This document shows, in pieces, positions 31,492-42,194 of a DNA stretch of 64,000 bases (position 1 is the first letter of the stretch; every line of letters starts with the position of its first letter). A program made the position numbers and the translations under genes. Below the pieces are notes generated by a model. That model had not been told where the DNA came from, did no database searches, and saw nothing but the letters and a program-made list of their open reading frames with translations. Origin of the DNA: Saussurea involucrata (lineage: Eukaryota; Streptophyta; Magnoliopsida; Asterales; Asteraceae); assembly GCA_033807775.1 (NCBI GenBank), contig CM066313.1, forward strand, positions 89,599,484 through 89,663,483. Direction: 5' to 3'.

Positions 31492-31861
31492 CTCACTGGC
31501 GGATCTAGGATTTTTGCCTAGTGAGAGAACCTTTAAGATAGATTAAAGATCCGGAAAGTTGTCCGGTGTATTTTTTAGCCTGACTCCACGGTTTCGAGAA
31601 TTTTTTTAAGTTTTGTGGTTGATTTCGAAGGATTTTTTAGTCTTTTTGTTGATTTTGAGGAACTTTTTTGCTTTTTTTTGGTTAATTTCGAATGACTTTT
31701 TTGGTTGATTTTAAAGTAATTTTTTTGGTTTTTTGGTTGTGGGGCACAGACAGAAAAACGCTAGAACGTTAAAAACATTTGTTTTTAAGCTAGAAAAAAA
31801 TGTTTTTTTTTCTTTTTTGTGGGGGCCCATCCCCCCACCTTTTGTAAGCTAGATCCGCCCC
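31492..31861. mobile_element. hAT-type MITE in intron 1 of the reductase pseudogene
   Basis: The inverted ends share GGCGGATCTAG and CTAGATCCGCC. Flanking 8-bp repeats TAAGTGGG (31484-31491) and TAAGTGGA (31862-31869) differ at one base, as expected for an aged hAT target duplication. No coding capacity. Confidence 0.65.
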
Positions 31862-31869
31862 TAAGTGGA

Positions 31870-32065
31870 CCCTCCCACCTGGGGTGCGGCTCCCTTTGAA
31901 TCTCGCCATAAGGGCCATCCAGCAATATGGGGTTCTAGTTAGCTTACACGAATGTGCAATCCACACCTCCTGGCCCATGTTGTTGTAGCTTAACTGGTTA
32001 TCTGACATTCTTTTGTAAATCCAGTTACACGTAATAAACAAACGATTTCACTAAAATCACCAACA
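31870..32065 (-). mobile_element. Truncated LTR related to the inner copia family
   Basis: Its reverse complement starts TGTTGGTGATTTTAGTGAAA and shares GGAGGTGTGGA(G/T)TGCACA and CGTGTAAGCTAACTAGAACC with the LTR at 11926-12614. It ends against the hAT MITE, so only the first ~190 bp remain. Confidence 0.78.
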
Positions 32066-32648
32066 AGGGATTTTTGCCAAAGTTTTTATACAATCATTGG
32101 GCATTTGGCTACTGTTAATAAATATTTATTAGAGGTTTTTGCCATCCGAGTTTGGTACGAATCCGGCAAGAATGGCGGATGCAATGGAACCAGGAAGGAA
32201 GACCTTCGATGACAAAATGGTGGTACGAAAAGATATTGAAGATGCAGGTATCCCTTTCACGTATATATCTGCAAATTGCTTTGCTGTTATTTTGCTGGTG
32301 GATTGTGTCAAATCGGCCACCTTCTTCCTCCACGGGAGTCTGTCGTCTTGTTTGGAGATGGCAATCAAAAGGGTAAGTACGTCATTATGTCGTAAGATTT
32401 TGTAACTGTTGACAAAATCCATAATGAAGATGTGAACGATGGTTTGTTAATTAACACATCTGGGCTATAATTATGTAGCGATATTTGTCGATGAAGATGA
32501 TGTAGCAAAATATGCCATCAAAACGATAGATGATCCCCGCACTCTTAACAAGACGGTCTACTTGAGGCCTCCGGCAAACATTCTTTCGCAAAGGGAACTT
32601 GTGGAACTTTGGGAGAAGCTCATCGGTAAAGAACTCAAGAAGTCGTCT

Positions 32649-33095
32649 TATGAAAAAACTATAAAATGATTTATTATAACAAGAAATTTCACATTTACAT
32701 ATTAAAGAAAGATAAGAACAAAGAAAATAGTTTCTAACCCTAATATAATCTTCTGATAAGATATCAGAGAAAGAAATCTAAAGAGAGAAGATGAGAGCAA
32801 ATATTATGTAAGCGTGAGAAAAATGAATAGCCGAATGAGAGAACTGTGAAGGCTAAATACTGCAGATCTAATCTTTCACTTTAGCCCCTTCAGTTTATAA
32901 CTTGAACTCCGCTACCCTTCATGTCTTGACCATAGTGAGGCGCAGTCCAATTCTTTATACACATCTACCATATCAGCCCAACTCTAATATTCCCCCTTTG
33001 CATATAACACCCTAAAATATTTAAACATTTCAAGTTAATACCTTTTTTAAACAATAAATGTCAAGGTTGTTTATTTTAAAACACATCTTTTAACA
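32649..33095 (-). mobile_element. 3' LTR of the intact copia
   Basis: 447 bp, plus view TATGAAAAAACTATAAAATG...TTTTAACA. Compared with the other LTR it lacks a short TTTGCACT-containing block near 32,850. Confidence 0.93.
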
Positions 33096-33102
33096 CCCTG
33101 CC

Positions 33103-36100
33103 TCAATCTTGACATTTGAACAAGTCTACCATTCTCAATTTCTTGCACAAATAATCATGTTGATGTAAAGAAAGAGACTTTGTAAATATATCAGTTGCAT
33201 TTTCTAAAGACTCAACTTTAACAGTTTTCAAAACACCACTAGTCACTTTATTTCTTACTTGGTGAACATCGATTTCTATATGTTTTGTTTTCTCATGGAA
33301 AACTGGATTATTTGCAATCTGTATTGCAGACTTATTATCACACAAAATATTTACAGGAAGTAAATCTGTGATATTAAGAGTAGACAGAATCTCCAGAACC
33401 CAAAGTATTTCACAAGTGGCAGATGCCATGGCTCGATATTCAGACTCAGCTGAAGATCGAGACACAGCAGTTTGCTTTTTACTTTTCCAAGAAATAAGAC
33501 ATTTTCCTAGAAACAAACAATACCCAGTTACAGATCTACGTGTAGACAAACACTTACCCCAATCTGCGTCCACGTAGGCTGACAGTTTAAAGCAATCCGA
33601 AACAGAAAATAAGATACCTTTACCTGGTGACCTTTTCAGATATCGCAGAACTCTAAGAGCCAAATTCAAATGAGAACGCCGAGGCGCATGCATGAATTGA
33701 CTAAGGCAATGCACTGCAAAAGCAATGTCCGGTCTAGTGGCCAACAGATAAATAAGACGCCCAATTAACCGTTGAAAACCAGATATATCAATTAATAAAG
33801 GATCGGAAGAGGAACTTGATGATTCTGTTACTATTAAATTCATATCCATTGGAGTATTGATAGGCTTACAACCCAAATACCCAAAATCATTCAATAGTTC
33901 CAAACAATACTTTCTTTGGCTCATACATAAACCATCTTTAGATTTTAAAATTTCAATTCCTAAAAAGAATTGTAAATTTCCAAGATCTTTGATCATAAAA
34001 TTTGTTTGCAAGTGTTTTTTCACTCTATGAATCTCAGCATTATTATTTCCAGTTATAACAATGTCATCTACATACACAAGAAGAACAATAAAGGTATTTC
34101 CAGATTTAAGAGTGAACAAAGAATAATCACTATCGTTTTGATTAAAACCAAAATCAAATAAGCAATTAGACAGCTTCTCGTACCACTGACGAGGAGCCTG
34201 TTTTAAACCATACAGAGATTTCACAAGTTTGCAAACATGATTATCATCGTTAGAAAAATATCCTTCGGGTAGAGTCATGTAGACTTCCTCCGTCAAGTCA
34301 CCATACAGAAAAGCATTGTTTACATCAAGTTGATGCAAAGGCCAATTAAACTGAACAGACAAAGCTATAACACATCTAACTGTTACCATTTTAACAACTG
34401 GAGAGAAGGTTTCTTCATAATCAAGACCTTCTCTTTGACTATAGCCTTTGGCCACTAATCTAGCCTTGTATCGTTCTATTTCCCTAGTAGACTTATATTT
34501 AATCTTAAAGATCCATTTACAACCAATAGGTTTTCTTCCTGGTGGAAGGTCAGTTATAACCCAAGTACCATTCCTATTAAGGGCCTCCATTTCATTATTC
34601 ATTGCCATTACCCAATTAGGATCTTTACAAGCTTCAGAAAAACTACTTGGTTCAATCGACTTATTTAGATTTGACACAAAACAAAAAATTTCTTTTGTGA
34701 GATGAGAGTAATTTACTACTTTTTCAATCCCATATTTCACCTTGCCTTCAACTACAAAGTCATCAAACTTTCGAGGGAACTGAGAAACTCTACTAGACTG
34801 CCTTATAGATTGAGGTGAAGAAGAAGAATCAATAGACAGATTTGGTGGATTTTGACCCTCAGGAGGGGAGTCTACAACATTTTGAGTATCATGTTCAATA
34901 TCAGCTCTTGAATTTCCTTGATTCCTAGCAGACAAGATAGCATCCACATCAGTTGACAGATTGTCAACATTATCTTGACTACCAGAGGAACCAGAAGGAT
35001 TCACTTGAGTTGTAGACCGAGGCAGATTGTCAGAAAATACATCAGTAGAACTTGTAACATTATCAAAGAAATTTAAAGTATTCAATTTTTCAGAGTAAGA
35101 TTCCAGATTTTCACTCATTTTGAAAGGAAAGGCGTTTTCATAAAAAGTTACATCTCTAGAAACCAAATATTGTTTAGTATCTAGACTATACAGTCGATAG
35201 CCTTTCTTGGAGTTTGAATATCCAAGAAAAACACATTTTTCAGCCCTAGAGCTGAACTTATCCAAATTATTTTGTTTGACTGCAAAGCACAAACACCCAA
35301 AATTCCTTAAATGAGTGAGAACTGGAGGAAAACCATAGACAATTTCATACGGACTTTTACCATTCAGAATAGAAGATGGAGTTCTATTTATTAGATAGGT
35401 GGCTGTAAGAATGCATTCAGACCACATGTACAATGGAACCCCAGCCTGAAACATTAAAGCCCTAGCCACATTTAGAAAATGCCTATGTTTACGTTCCACA
35501 ATACCATTCTGTTGTGGAGTATAGACACAGGATGTTTGATGAACAATGCCATGAGAGTTAAAGAAGTTTGAAACTTTGTTATTTAGGAATTCAGTTCCAT
35601 TATCGCTTCTAACAGTTTTAATGGTTTTGTGAAACTGGTTTTGAATAAGGTTGAAAAAAATGACAACATTGTCATAAACCTCATCCTTTCCTTTTAAGAG
35701 ATAAACCCAAACTGATCTTGAAAAATCATCCACAACAGTTAAGAAGTATTTGAAACCATCCTTGCTAGAGACTTTATAAGGACCCCAAACATCTAAGTGA
35801 GTTAGTTCTCCTATTTCCTTTGATTTATGATCACTAAGATCAAACTTTGTACGAGACTGTTTGGCCTTGTGACAGATTTCACAAGGGGGAGAAGAGCCCA
35901 ATTTTATATTTAATTTTTCCTTTAAAACATTCAAGACTGGGTCAGCTGGATGTCCTAACCTACTATGCCATAGCTGATATGATATATAACAACTAATGGT
36001 AGAATTAGAACAAGTAGACTTACCACTATTATGCAGGTTAAAGAGATATAGACCTCCAGCCTCATTACCAATCCCCATCAACCTCGTTCGTTGACAGTCC

Positions 36101-37491
36101 TGAATGTAACATTTATGCTCATCAAAGCCAATAAACACCTTATTGTCTCTAGCTAACTTGTGAACAGATAACAGATCCACATTAAAATCAGGCACAACCA
36201 AGACATCAAACAAAACCAATTCATCAGTGAGTTTCATATTCCCAATTTTATTTATTTTTGCTTTGGATCCATTAGGGTGATTAACAATAAGATTCAAGTC
36301 TGACACATCTACAATATTACTAAGGCTACTGAGAGATGAGGTCATATGTTGAGTAGCCCCATAATCTATAATCCAACTAGGTAAAGATGGAGAACAGAGT
36401 GACATACCTGCCATGTTGGCGGAAGCCACACTAGAGGTGCTAGAGTCAAGAAGAGTCAGAAGTTTAGTCGTTTGCTCTTGAGTCAATTGTTGAGAGGGGG
36501 AGCATCCTTGGAGCCCCGAAGATGGATGACTGATTTTGGGAGTGCTAGATGTTTCTACATTGTTGGAAGAGGGTCTAAAATTGCCATTTACATTTGGTTT
36601 TCTTTGAAAGTCCTTTGGAGGAAATCCAATAAGTTTGTAACATCTTTCTATGGTGTGACCAAGCATGCCACAGTGTTTACAAAGCAGATTTGGATTTGGT
36701 GGTCTTATAGGCTTACGCTTGTTATCTGAAGCCTTACCAAAGTAGGCAGCAGATTGTGTTTTACTGGATGAGGAATTAGACGATCCTCTGTGGGATTCTT
36801 CCCTCGAAATAATGGAAAAGGCGGTTTTTACAGAGGGAAGAGGGTCAGAGGTGAGAATAGTACTTCTTACAGGCTGGTAACTGTCATCTAGACCCATTAA
36901 AAATTGCATGAGTTTCAAAAGCTGGTTATGTTCGAAAAAGTCATGTGAAGCATTACAGGTGCAGGCAGGAAGTTTGACTAAAGCATCAAACTGTTTCCAT
37001 AAAGAGTTTAATCTATGGTAATAGTCGGAGACGGATGATCCGTTTTGTGTTAGAGAGTTAATTTTCTTATGTAGATTGAAAGTAACGGAGCCATCCACTT
37101 TATCATAGGTTTCCTTAAGTTCAAGCCAGACATGAGATGCAATTTTAGAAAAGACTTGTCCAAGAAACAACTCTTCAGTAACCGAGCTTAAGATCCAAGA
37201 TAAAACAACAAAGTTACATCGGTCCCATTGTTTAGCCAAGACATCATCAGTGGTAGGTCTAGGGCAAGATCCATCTATAAATCCAAGTTTATTTTTAGTT
37301 TCAAGAGCTAGGATCATTGCACAACACCAGACCTTATAGTTGTCAGTTCCATTTAGTTTTAGGTTAAGTATGGAAGCCCCAGTAGTATCGCTGGGATGTA
37401 AGTATAGAGGATCACCAAAGTCAAGCTTAGCGATCTGAGATATCCCAGGGTTACCATTGGGGTTTACCACAACTTCTTCTTCGGCTGGCAT
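33103..37491 (-). CDS. Copia gag-pol polyprotein, full length
   Basis: The start at 37491 (MPAEEEVVVNPNG, 1,462 aa) is preferred over an upstream in-frame ATG at 37521. Domains in order (residues counted from 37521): UBN2-type gag (NGTDNYKVWCCAMILAL), CCHC knuckle CKHCGMLGHTIERC near 285, protease WIIDYGATQHMT near 383, and pre-integrase HHCC (LWHSRLGHPADP, CEICHKAKQ). Integrase follows with Asp in LDVWGPY near 579, Asp in VRSDNGTEF and Glu in QQNGIVERKHR. RT has HQLDVNNAFLYGDL and LLVYVDD near 1149. RNase H has AYVDADWGKC near 1317, SSAESEYRAM and LCDNKSAIQIA. No stop or frame change occurs. The protease motif reads DYGA where D(S/T)GA is usual, so processing may be impaired. Confidence 0.95.
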   Translation of the reverse strand: MPAEEEVVVNPNGNPGISQIAKLDFGDPLYLHPSDTTGASILNLKLNGTDNYKVWCCAMILALETKNKLGFIDGSCPRPTTDDVLAKQWDRCNFVVLSWILSSVTEELFLGQVFSKIASHVWLELKETYDKVDGSVTFNLHKKINSLTQNGSSVSDYYHRLNSLWKQFDALVKLPACTCNASHDFFEHNQLLKLMQFLMGLDDSYQPVRSTILTSDPLPSVKTAFSIISREESHRGSSNSSSSKTQSAAYFGKASDNKRKPIRPPNPNLLCKHCGMLGHTIERCYKLIGFPPKDFQRKPNVNGNFRPSSNNVETSSTPKISHPSSGLQGCSPSQQLTQEQTTKLLTLLDSSTSSVASANMAGMSLCSPSLPSWIIDYGATQHMTSSLSSLSNIVDVSDLNLIVNHPNGSKAKINKIGNMKLTDELVLFDVLVVPDFNVDLLSVHKLARDNKVFIGFDEHKCYIQDCQRTRLMGIGNEAGGLYLFNLHNSGKSTCSNSTISCYISYQLWHSRLGHPADPVLNVLKEKLNIKLGSSPPCEICHKAKQSRTKFDLSDHKSKEIGELTHLDVWGPYKVSSKDGFKYFLTVVDDFSRSVWVYLLKGKDEVYDNVVIFFNLIQNQFHKTIKTVRSDNGTEFLNNKVSNFFNSHGIVHQTSCVYTPQQNGIVERKHRHFLNVARALMFQAGVPLYMWSECILTATYLINRTPSSILNGKSPYEIVYGFPPVLTHLRNFGCLCFAVKQNNLDKFSSRAEKCVFLGYSNSKKGYRLYSLDTKQYLVSRDVTFYENAFPFKMSENLESYSEKLNTLNFFDNVTSSTDVFSDNLPRSTTQVNPSGSSGSQDNVDNLSTDVDAILSARNQGNSRADIEHDTQNVVDSPPEGQNPPNLSIDSSSSPQSIRQSSRVSQFPRKFDDFVVEGKVKYGIEKVVNYSHLTKEIFCFVSNLNKSIEPSSFSEACKDPNWVMAMNNEMEALNRNGTWVITDLPPGRKPIGCKWIFKIKYKSTREIERYKARLVAKGYSQREGLDYEETFSPVVKMVTVRCVIALSVQFNWPLHQLDVNNAFLYGDLTEEVYMTLPEGYFSNDDNHVCKLVKSLYGLKQAPRQWYEKLSNCLFDFGFNQNDSDYSLFTLKSGNTFIVLLVYVDDIVITGNNNAEIHRVKKHLQTNFMIKDLGNLQFFLGIEILKSKDGLCMSQRKYCLELLNDFGYLGCKPINTPMDMNLIVTESSSSSSDPLLIDISGFQRLIGRLIYLLATRPDIAFAVHCLSQFMHAPRRSHLNLALRVLRYLKRSPGKGILFSVSDCFKLSAYVDADWGKCLSTRRSVTGYCLFLGKCLISWKSKKQTAVSRSSAESEYRAMASATCEILWVLEILSTLNITDLLPVNILCDNKSAIQIANNPVFHEKTKHIEIDVHQVRNKVTSGVLKTVKVESLENATDIFTKSLSLHQHDYLCKKLRMVDLFKCQD

Positions 37492-38773
37492 TATGATAAA
37501 GAAAAACCGAAGGACAAACACACTCGAAAAGGTCTGAGGTGAACAAAAAACCAGGCAGGATTCCTAAAACACTCTGGGTGCTAGGTCAAGCCACACCTCA
37601 AAACTTTTCAAAGTATGTTGACAAACTGACAGATACAAAGTGCAGATAAGAGATACAGCGGAAGCAAATGAAAGAACTAATAAGAAAACTGTAGGTGCAC
37701 AATATGCAGTAACACCGACAATCAACAGGAGTGGTGCCCGAGGAAGGCCACAGATTTCACCTGAACAGAAGAAATAAAGAGTAATAAGAGGGACAGATTA
37801 TTTTTAGTTTAGATTACAAACAGAGTTAGATCGAAAAAACAACTTAGATCAGTGTATAATGTATGGATCTTACGGAGAAAATCTCAGATCTAACATAAAA
37901 TACTAATCTAAGTTATTCACAACAAGACTAAGTAATAAACTCATAATGCAGAAAGATAAAACTACAAGGACCCAATCGAGACAATAAGAAACAATCCAGA
38001 TCCGTTGCAGACACGCGGGATGCAACAGATCTATTAAACCTCTAAATGATCTGTTAAGGATCCACTGATCCACAAACAAATGAGTGTTCCAGATCAAGAA
38101 GATTGATCCGTGTAGATACTTAGCTAAAAGTTTTGAACGAGAAGAAAAAAAACTGAAGATATTGAAGGTAAAACAACAGATCTATTATATCTCTAAGTGA
38201 TCTGTTAAGGATCCACTGGTCCACAAACAAACGAGTGTTCCAGATCAAGAAGACAAGACAGATTCGATCTTACCATCTACACAACAAAGCCCTAGATCAG
38301 AACCAAATCTACAAGAAGGGATTCAGATCTAGTGGAACAAAACAGATCTAGCATACAACAGAACAGTGAACAACCATTACAACGATTACACTAGATTAGA
38401 ACAACACAAGATTTAAGAAACTTTTGTTCAGATCCGGGGAAACAACAACAGGTTTAAGAACCTTTGTTCGTCTGAAACAGATCATGCAATGAGATCCAAA
38501 ACAGAGCGAACGAAGAAACCGAGGTAAAACTCGATCTATGTTATTCACCAGATCTGGAAGAACGAGTATCGTAAAAGAACTCAGCAGAGAAACTCGATGT
38601 AAGTGTTAAAAAAACTAAGATCTAATCGTTTGAGATGATGGCTCACAATACCATCCTTATTACGCTTTATCAGCGTAACTCTGGTAAGGAAAATGCACAC
38701 ACTCAACGAACAGATTAGTCAACAGAGATGATTCGGTTTGAGAAGGAAGAACATTCACTGGATCGAGCTTTAA
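37492..38773 (-). other. Long untranslated leader of the intact copia
   Basis: About 1.28 kb separates the PBS from the gag start. It has no good ORF and is rich in AGATCT/GATCTG words. It includes an internal duplication (38025-38102 and 38176-38252). Confidence 0.7.
38025..38252. repeat. Direct repeat in the copia leader
   Basis: Blocks 38025-38102 and 38176-38252 both read ACAGATCTATTA... and TCTGTTAAGGATCCACTG, about 78 bp with several substitutions and a spacing of about 150 bp. Confidence 0.85.
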
Positions 38774-38785
38774 GCTCTGATACCA
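38774..38785 (-). other. Primer binding site of the intact copia (tRNA-iMet)
   Basis: Plus GCTCTGATACCA abuts the LTR with no gap (element sense ...CATA then TGGTATCAGAGC). Confidence 0.95.
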
Positions 38786-39240
38786 TATGAAAAAACTATA
38801 AAATGATTTATTATAACAAGAAATTTCACATTTACATATTAAAGAAAGATAAGAACAAAGAAAATAGTTTCTAACCCTAATATAATCTTCTGATAAGATA
38901 TCAGAGAAAGAAATCTAAAGAGAGAAGATGAGAGCAAATATTATGTAAGCGTGAGAAAAATGAATAGCCGAATGAGAGAACTGTGAAGGTTTGCACTTTA
39001 AATACTGCAGATCTAATCTTTCACTTTAGCCCCTTCAGTTTATAACTTGAACTCCGCTACCCTTCATGTCTTGACCATAGTGAGGCGCAGTCCAATTCTT
39101 TATACACATCTACCATATCAGCCCAACTCTAATATTCCCCCTTTGCATATAACACCCTAAAATATTTAAACATTTCAAGTTAATACCTTTTTTAAACAAT
39201 AAATGTCAAGGTTGTTTATTTTAAAACACATCTTTTAACA
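38786..39240 (-). mobile_element. 5' LTR of the intact copia
   Basis: 455 bp, plus view TATGAAAAAACTATAAAATG...TTTTAACA. The TSD CGTCT follows. Confidence 0.95.
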
Positions 39241-39279
39241 CGTCTCTACCGGAACAAGAATTTCTCAATATCATGAAAG

Positions 39280-39747
39280 GTGACACCATTTCTCGATAAC
39301 GCATATATGTGATGTAGTTGTTGGGTTCATGTTTTAATAGAGTTAGAAAAACGAACCCCATAAATGATGGTATAATATATAAATGAAGGTTCAAATGAGA
39401 ATGACAAAAAAATTAAAAATGTTATAATAAATTTCATATGATCCAAGAGTTGTTGATTAAAAACGCAGATATAAACTAGAAATGCACAAAGCCCAGGTTT
39501 TTTGGCTCTGGCCCTAAGGCCTTCAAAAGCCTGCTTTTTGGTCATGCTTTTTCAGGCCCAGCTGAGTTAGACTTTGGTCGGCCTTTAACCTGGCCTTATT
39601 AAGGTCAGGCTAAGGCTCACTAAAATAAAAATACCCCCCACCTCCCTGATTAGTTGTAAAAACGATAATTTTTTATTTTATTTGACATCCATATTATAAT
39701 TTTTGTAAAGTAATTGGAAAGGATGATTTAGAAATAATATGTTGCAG
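39280..39747 (+). other. Intron 3 of the reductase pseudogene
   Basis: Donor ATGAAAG/GTGACA and acceptor GTTGCAG/AGAAAG keep the frame (IMK-E-KDLEEQG). The middle has a decayed repeat with several AGGCC/GGCCT words at about 39,490-39,620; it is not otherwise identified. Confidence 0.6.
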
Positions 39748-40386
39748 AGAAAGATTTAGAGGAGCAAGGGGTATGGAGTCATTTCTACCATTTTTTCTAT
39801 GAAGGTTGCCTTGCAAATTTCAAGATTGAAGATGATGCTCCTGATATCAAATACACCAAAATGGAGGACTACCTCATCCAATATGTTTGAATTATACAAA
39901 CTTTGGGTCAAGTTAGCTAGCAAGATGATATGTTGTAAGTCGAATAGTATGGTTAGCGATGTAAGCGGACACGGACACGGACACGGTTTCGATCGATCTA
40001 TATATGGATTCGGTGCAATGTTACTTGATGTTGAAGGACAGTCATAATATGATCATTCAAGAATGCTTTCAGACATGAACTTCTAAGGCCATCCGTAGCC
40101 CATTCGGGATGGGCAGCGGGATGGCTGCGGGATGGCTCGGTATGGGCTACGGGGGGTGCGGGTTCAGCGGGGCGGGATGGATTTCGGGGATGGGTTCCCG
40201 ATTCATCCCGAAGGGTTTTTAAAAAAAAATTAATTAAATTTTTTAAAATTCATGCCGTTGAACGGCTCTATTACCAAAAAAAAATTATTTTTCTCAATTT
40301 AATCCCACTATATATTTAACCCTCAACCTCTTATTTCTCACACCTCTCAACCTCTTATTTTTCACACCTCTCAAATTCTCTCAACC

Positions 40387-40545
40387 TCTTATTTCTCACA
40401 CCTCTCAAACTCTCTCAAATTCTCTCAACCTCTTATTTTTCACACCTCTCAAACTCTCTCAAATTCTCTCAACCTCTTATTTCTCACACCTCTCAAACTC
40501 TCTCAAATTCTCTCAACCTCTTATTTCTCACACCTCTCAAACTCT
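40387..40545. repeat. Leader tandem repeat of PIF copy 2
   Basis: Three to four units of about 45 bp are built from CTCTCAAACTCTC, AAATTCTCTCAACC and TCTTATTTCTCACAC blocks. Shorter versions occur in copies 1 and 3. Confidence 0.8.
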
Positions 40546-40581
40546 CTCAAACACTCTTCCATTCTCTATATTTTAAACAAT

Positions 40582-41868
40582 ATGGATTCGCCACAACCCG
40601 GTTCACCAACCGCATCATCATCATCCGTAGACACCGACGAGTTGTTGAATCTACAAAGGGAAATTTTTCGACATATTGCACAATCGCTATATGGTAGCAC
40701 TGCCTCATCGTCAACAAGAGAGAGGGCCGCAAACATTGAAAGAGGTCGAGTAACTGCAAACGAGCGGCTTATGCGGGACTACTTTGGCGTCAACCCGATT
40801 TATACACCGGATATGTTTAGGCGGCGGTTCAGGATGAGCAGACAACTATTCGAACGAATAGTTGAAGATTTAGAAGTAGGGTATCCGTATTTTAGACTTC
40901 GGTTTGACGGGTTAGGCAAACAAGGTTTTTCTCCGATACAAAAGTGTACTTCCGCTATTCGGCAATTGGCGTATGGAGTAGTTGCTGACGCACTTGACGA
41001 GTACATCCGTATGGGAGAGAAAACGTCACGAGATTGTCTGTACAAATTCTGCACAGGTATTATTGAACTGTATGGTCAAAAATATTTACGCAAGCCTACT
41101 TTTATTGATATTCAGAAGTTGTACGCCGCGCATGAAGCTAAACACGGATTTCCCGGCATGCTCGGCAGCATAGACTGTACTCATTGGGCGTGGGCAAATT
41201 GTCCGAATGCATGGCGAGGTCAATTCATGAGAGGTGATCATGAGCACCCAACAATCATGCTAGAAGCAGTGGCCTCTCAAGATCTATGGATCTGGCACGC
41301 ATACTTTGGTGTTGCCGGTTCCAACAACGACATCAATGTTCTCAATCAGTCGCCCATCTTCAACGATGTATATGATGGAAAAGCACCCGAGTGCCCTTTT
41401 GAGGTGAATGGAGCCACCTACAAGCACGGATATTATCTAACGGATGGGATATATCCGGAATGGGCTACTTTCGTAAAATCATTTACGTGCCCACAAGACC
41501 TTAAACGACAAAAGTTCAAGTCCGCGCAAGAATCCGCACGTAAAGATGTTGAACGAGCTTTTGGCGTGCTTAAACAACGTTGGCATATACTTCATAACCC
41601 GGCACGCGGATGGGAACCGGCAATATTGAGAAACATTATGTACGCTTGTGTCATATTACACAATATGATACTCGAAGACGAAAACCATGCTATTTGTGGT
41701 GACGTGGAAAACGACTTTTTCACGAATGATATCGAAAGCCAAATCAGTGAGACACAACGCGCGGCAAATGTTCAAGAAGTCATAAACCGGGACACTCATA
41801 ATAACCTTCGGTCGGATTTGGTCGAACATATTTGGCGTATCCAAGTTCCCAACAATGACGACGAGTAG
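40582..41868 (+). CDS. PIF/Harbinger transposase (DDE superfamily)
   Basis: A single intronless 428-aa frame. The N-terminal part (residues about 60-130) includes MLRDYFGVNPIYTP-like sequence and a helix-turn-helix-like region (FRMSRQLFERIVEDLE). The catalytic residues are visible: Asp in GSIDCTHWAWANCP, Asp in SNNDINVLNQSP and Glu in ARKDVERAFGVLKQRWHIL. This is the plant transposon protein type that cuts and pastes elements with 3-bp TWA target duplications. No stop or frame change is seen. The usual partner gene (Myb-like ORF1) is absent from this copy and present in copies 1 and 3. Confidence 0.93.
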   Translation: MDSPQPGSPTASSSSVDTDELLNLQREIFRHIAQSLYGSTASSSTRERAANIERGRVTANERLMRDYFGVNPIYTPDMFRRRFRMSRQLFERIVEDLEVGYPYFRLRFDGLGKQGFSPIQKCTSAIRQLAYGVVADALDEYIRMGEKTSRDCLYKFCTGIIELYGQKYLRKPTFIDIQKLYAAHEAKHGFPGMLGSIDCTHWAWANCPNAWRGQFMRGDHEHPTIMLEAVASQDLWIWHAYFGVAGSNNDINVLNQSPIFNDVYDGKAPECPFEVNGATYKHGYYLTDGIYPEWATFVKSFTCPQDLKRQKFKSAQESARKDVERAFGVLKQRWHILHNPARGWEPAILRNIMYACVILHNMILEDENHAICGDVENDFFTNDIESQISETQRAANVQEVINRDTHNNLRSDLVEHIWRIQVPNNDDE

Positions 41869-42194
41869 ATTTTTAAATTTATTTTGTAATTTTTATTTTT
41901 AATGAATGATATGAATTTTAATTTTTATTATTTATCTTATTTTTATTTATTAAAAAATATATAAATATTTTTATTTTGTTAAATAATTAAATGTATAAAT
42001 AAAAGAATTAAAATAAATGATGTGGCAAAAGGGTTTGAGGGAATGGGGTACGGGTGTTTAGGAATTGTTAGGGATTGAGTGAGGGATGAGAGAAAAGCTG
42101 ATGTGGCGCTGATGTGGAGTGGAATATTTGAAAGATTCACTCCATGGGGTACTGATGGCCTAAGGCCTTTAATTTAGAATGTAAACCTCATCTC

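Larger units (their letters stand above)
32649..39240 (-). mobile_element. Nearly intact Ty1/copia retrotransposon in exon 3 of the reductase gene
   Basis: A 6,592-bp element has LTRs of 447 and 455 bp that are almost identical apart from a small indel, TSD CGTCT (32644-32648 and 39241-39245), an iMet PBS and one uninterrupted gag-pol frame. The LTRs end TG...TA rather than TG...CA. Removing the element and one TSD copy restores the exon frame (KKSSLPEQEFL). It is likely autonomous or recently so, apart from an unusual protease residue. Confidence 0.95.
31129..39890 (+). pseudogene. Pinoresinol/isoflavone-reductase-type gene, broken by frameshifts and a copia insertion
   Basis: Four exons of an NmrA-type NADPH reductase are visible: 31129-31442, 32133-32372, 32479-32648 continued at 39246-39279, and 39748-39890. 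Exon 1 has the Rossmann motif VLIVGGTGYIGKR. Exon 2 has FLPSEFGTNPAR and DDKMVVRKDIEDAGIP with the catalytic-type Lys. Exon 3 has DEDDVAKYAIKTIDDPRTLN and ILSQRELVELWEKLIGK. Exon 4 ends FYEGCLANFKIEDD...YLIQYV. Introns have GT/AG ends. Single-base losses near 31,262 and 32,284 shift the frame, and a copia sits in exon 3. About 300 codons would remain, close to the 310 of this family. Enzymes of this family reduce lignans or isoflavones; the exact substrate cannot be told. Confidence 0.88.
40087..42160 (+). mobile_element. PIF/Harbinger copy 2 (transposase gene only), complete ends
   Basis: 2,074 bp with TSD TAA (40084-40086 and 42161-42163) and inverted termini GGCCATCCGTAGCCCAT / GGCCATCAGTACCCCAT. 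The leader has the TATATATTTAACCCTCAACC block and four units of CTCTCAAACTCTCTCAAATT-type repeats (about 40387-40545). The last ~270 bp are nearly identical to the end of copy 3, although the genes inside differ. The transposase frame is intact. Confidence 0.93.

Noticed and set aside
39799..40047. 82-codon frame near the end of the reductase gene
   Set aside because: It overlaps exon 4 of the reductase in another frame and runs into a GGACAC microsatellite.
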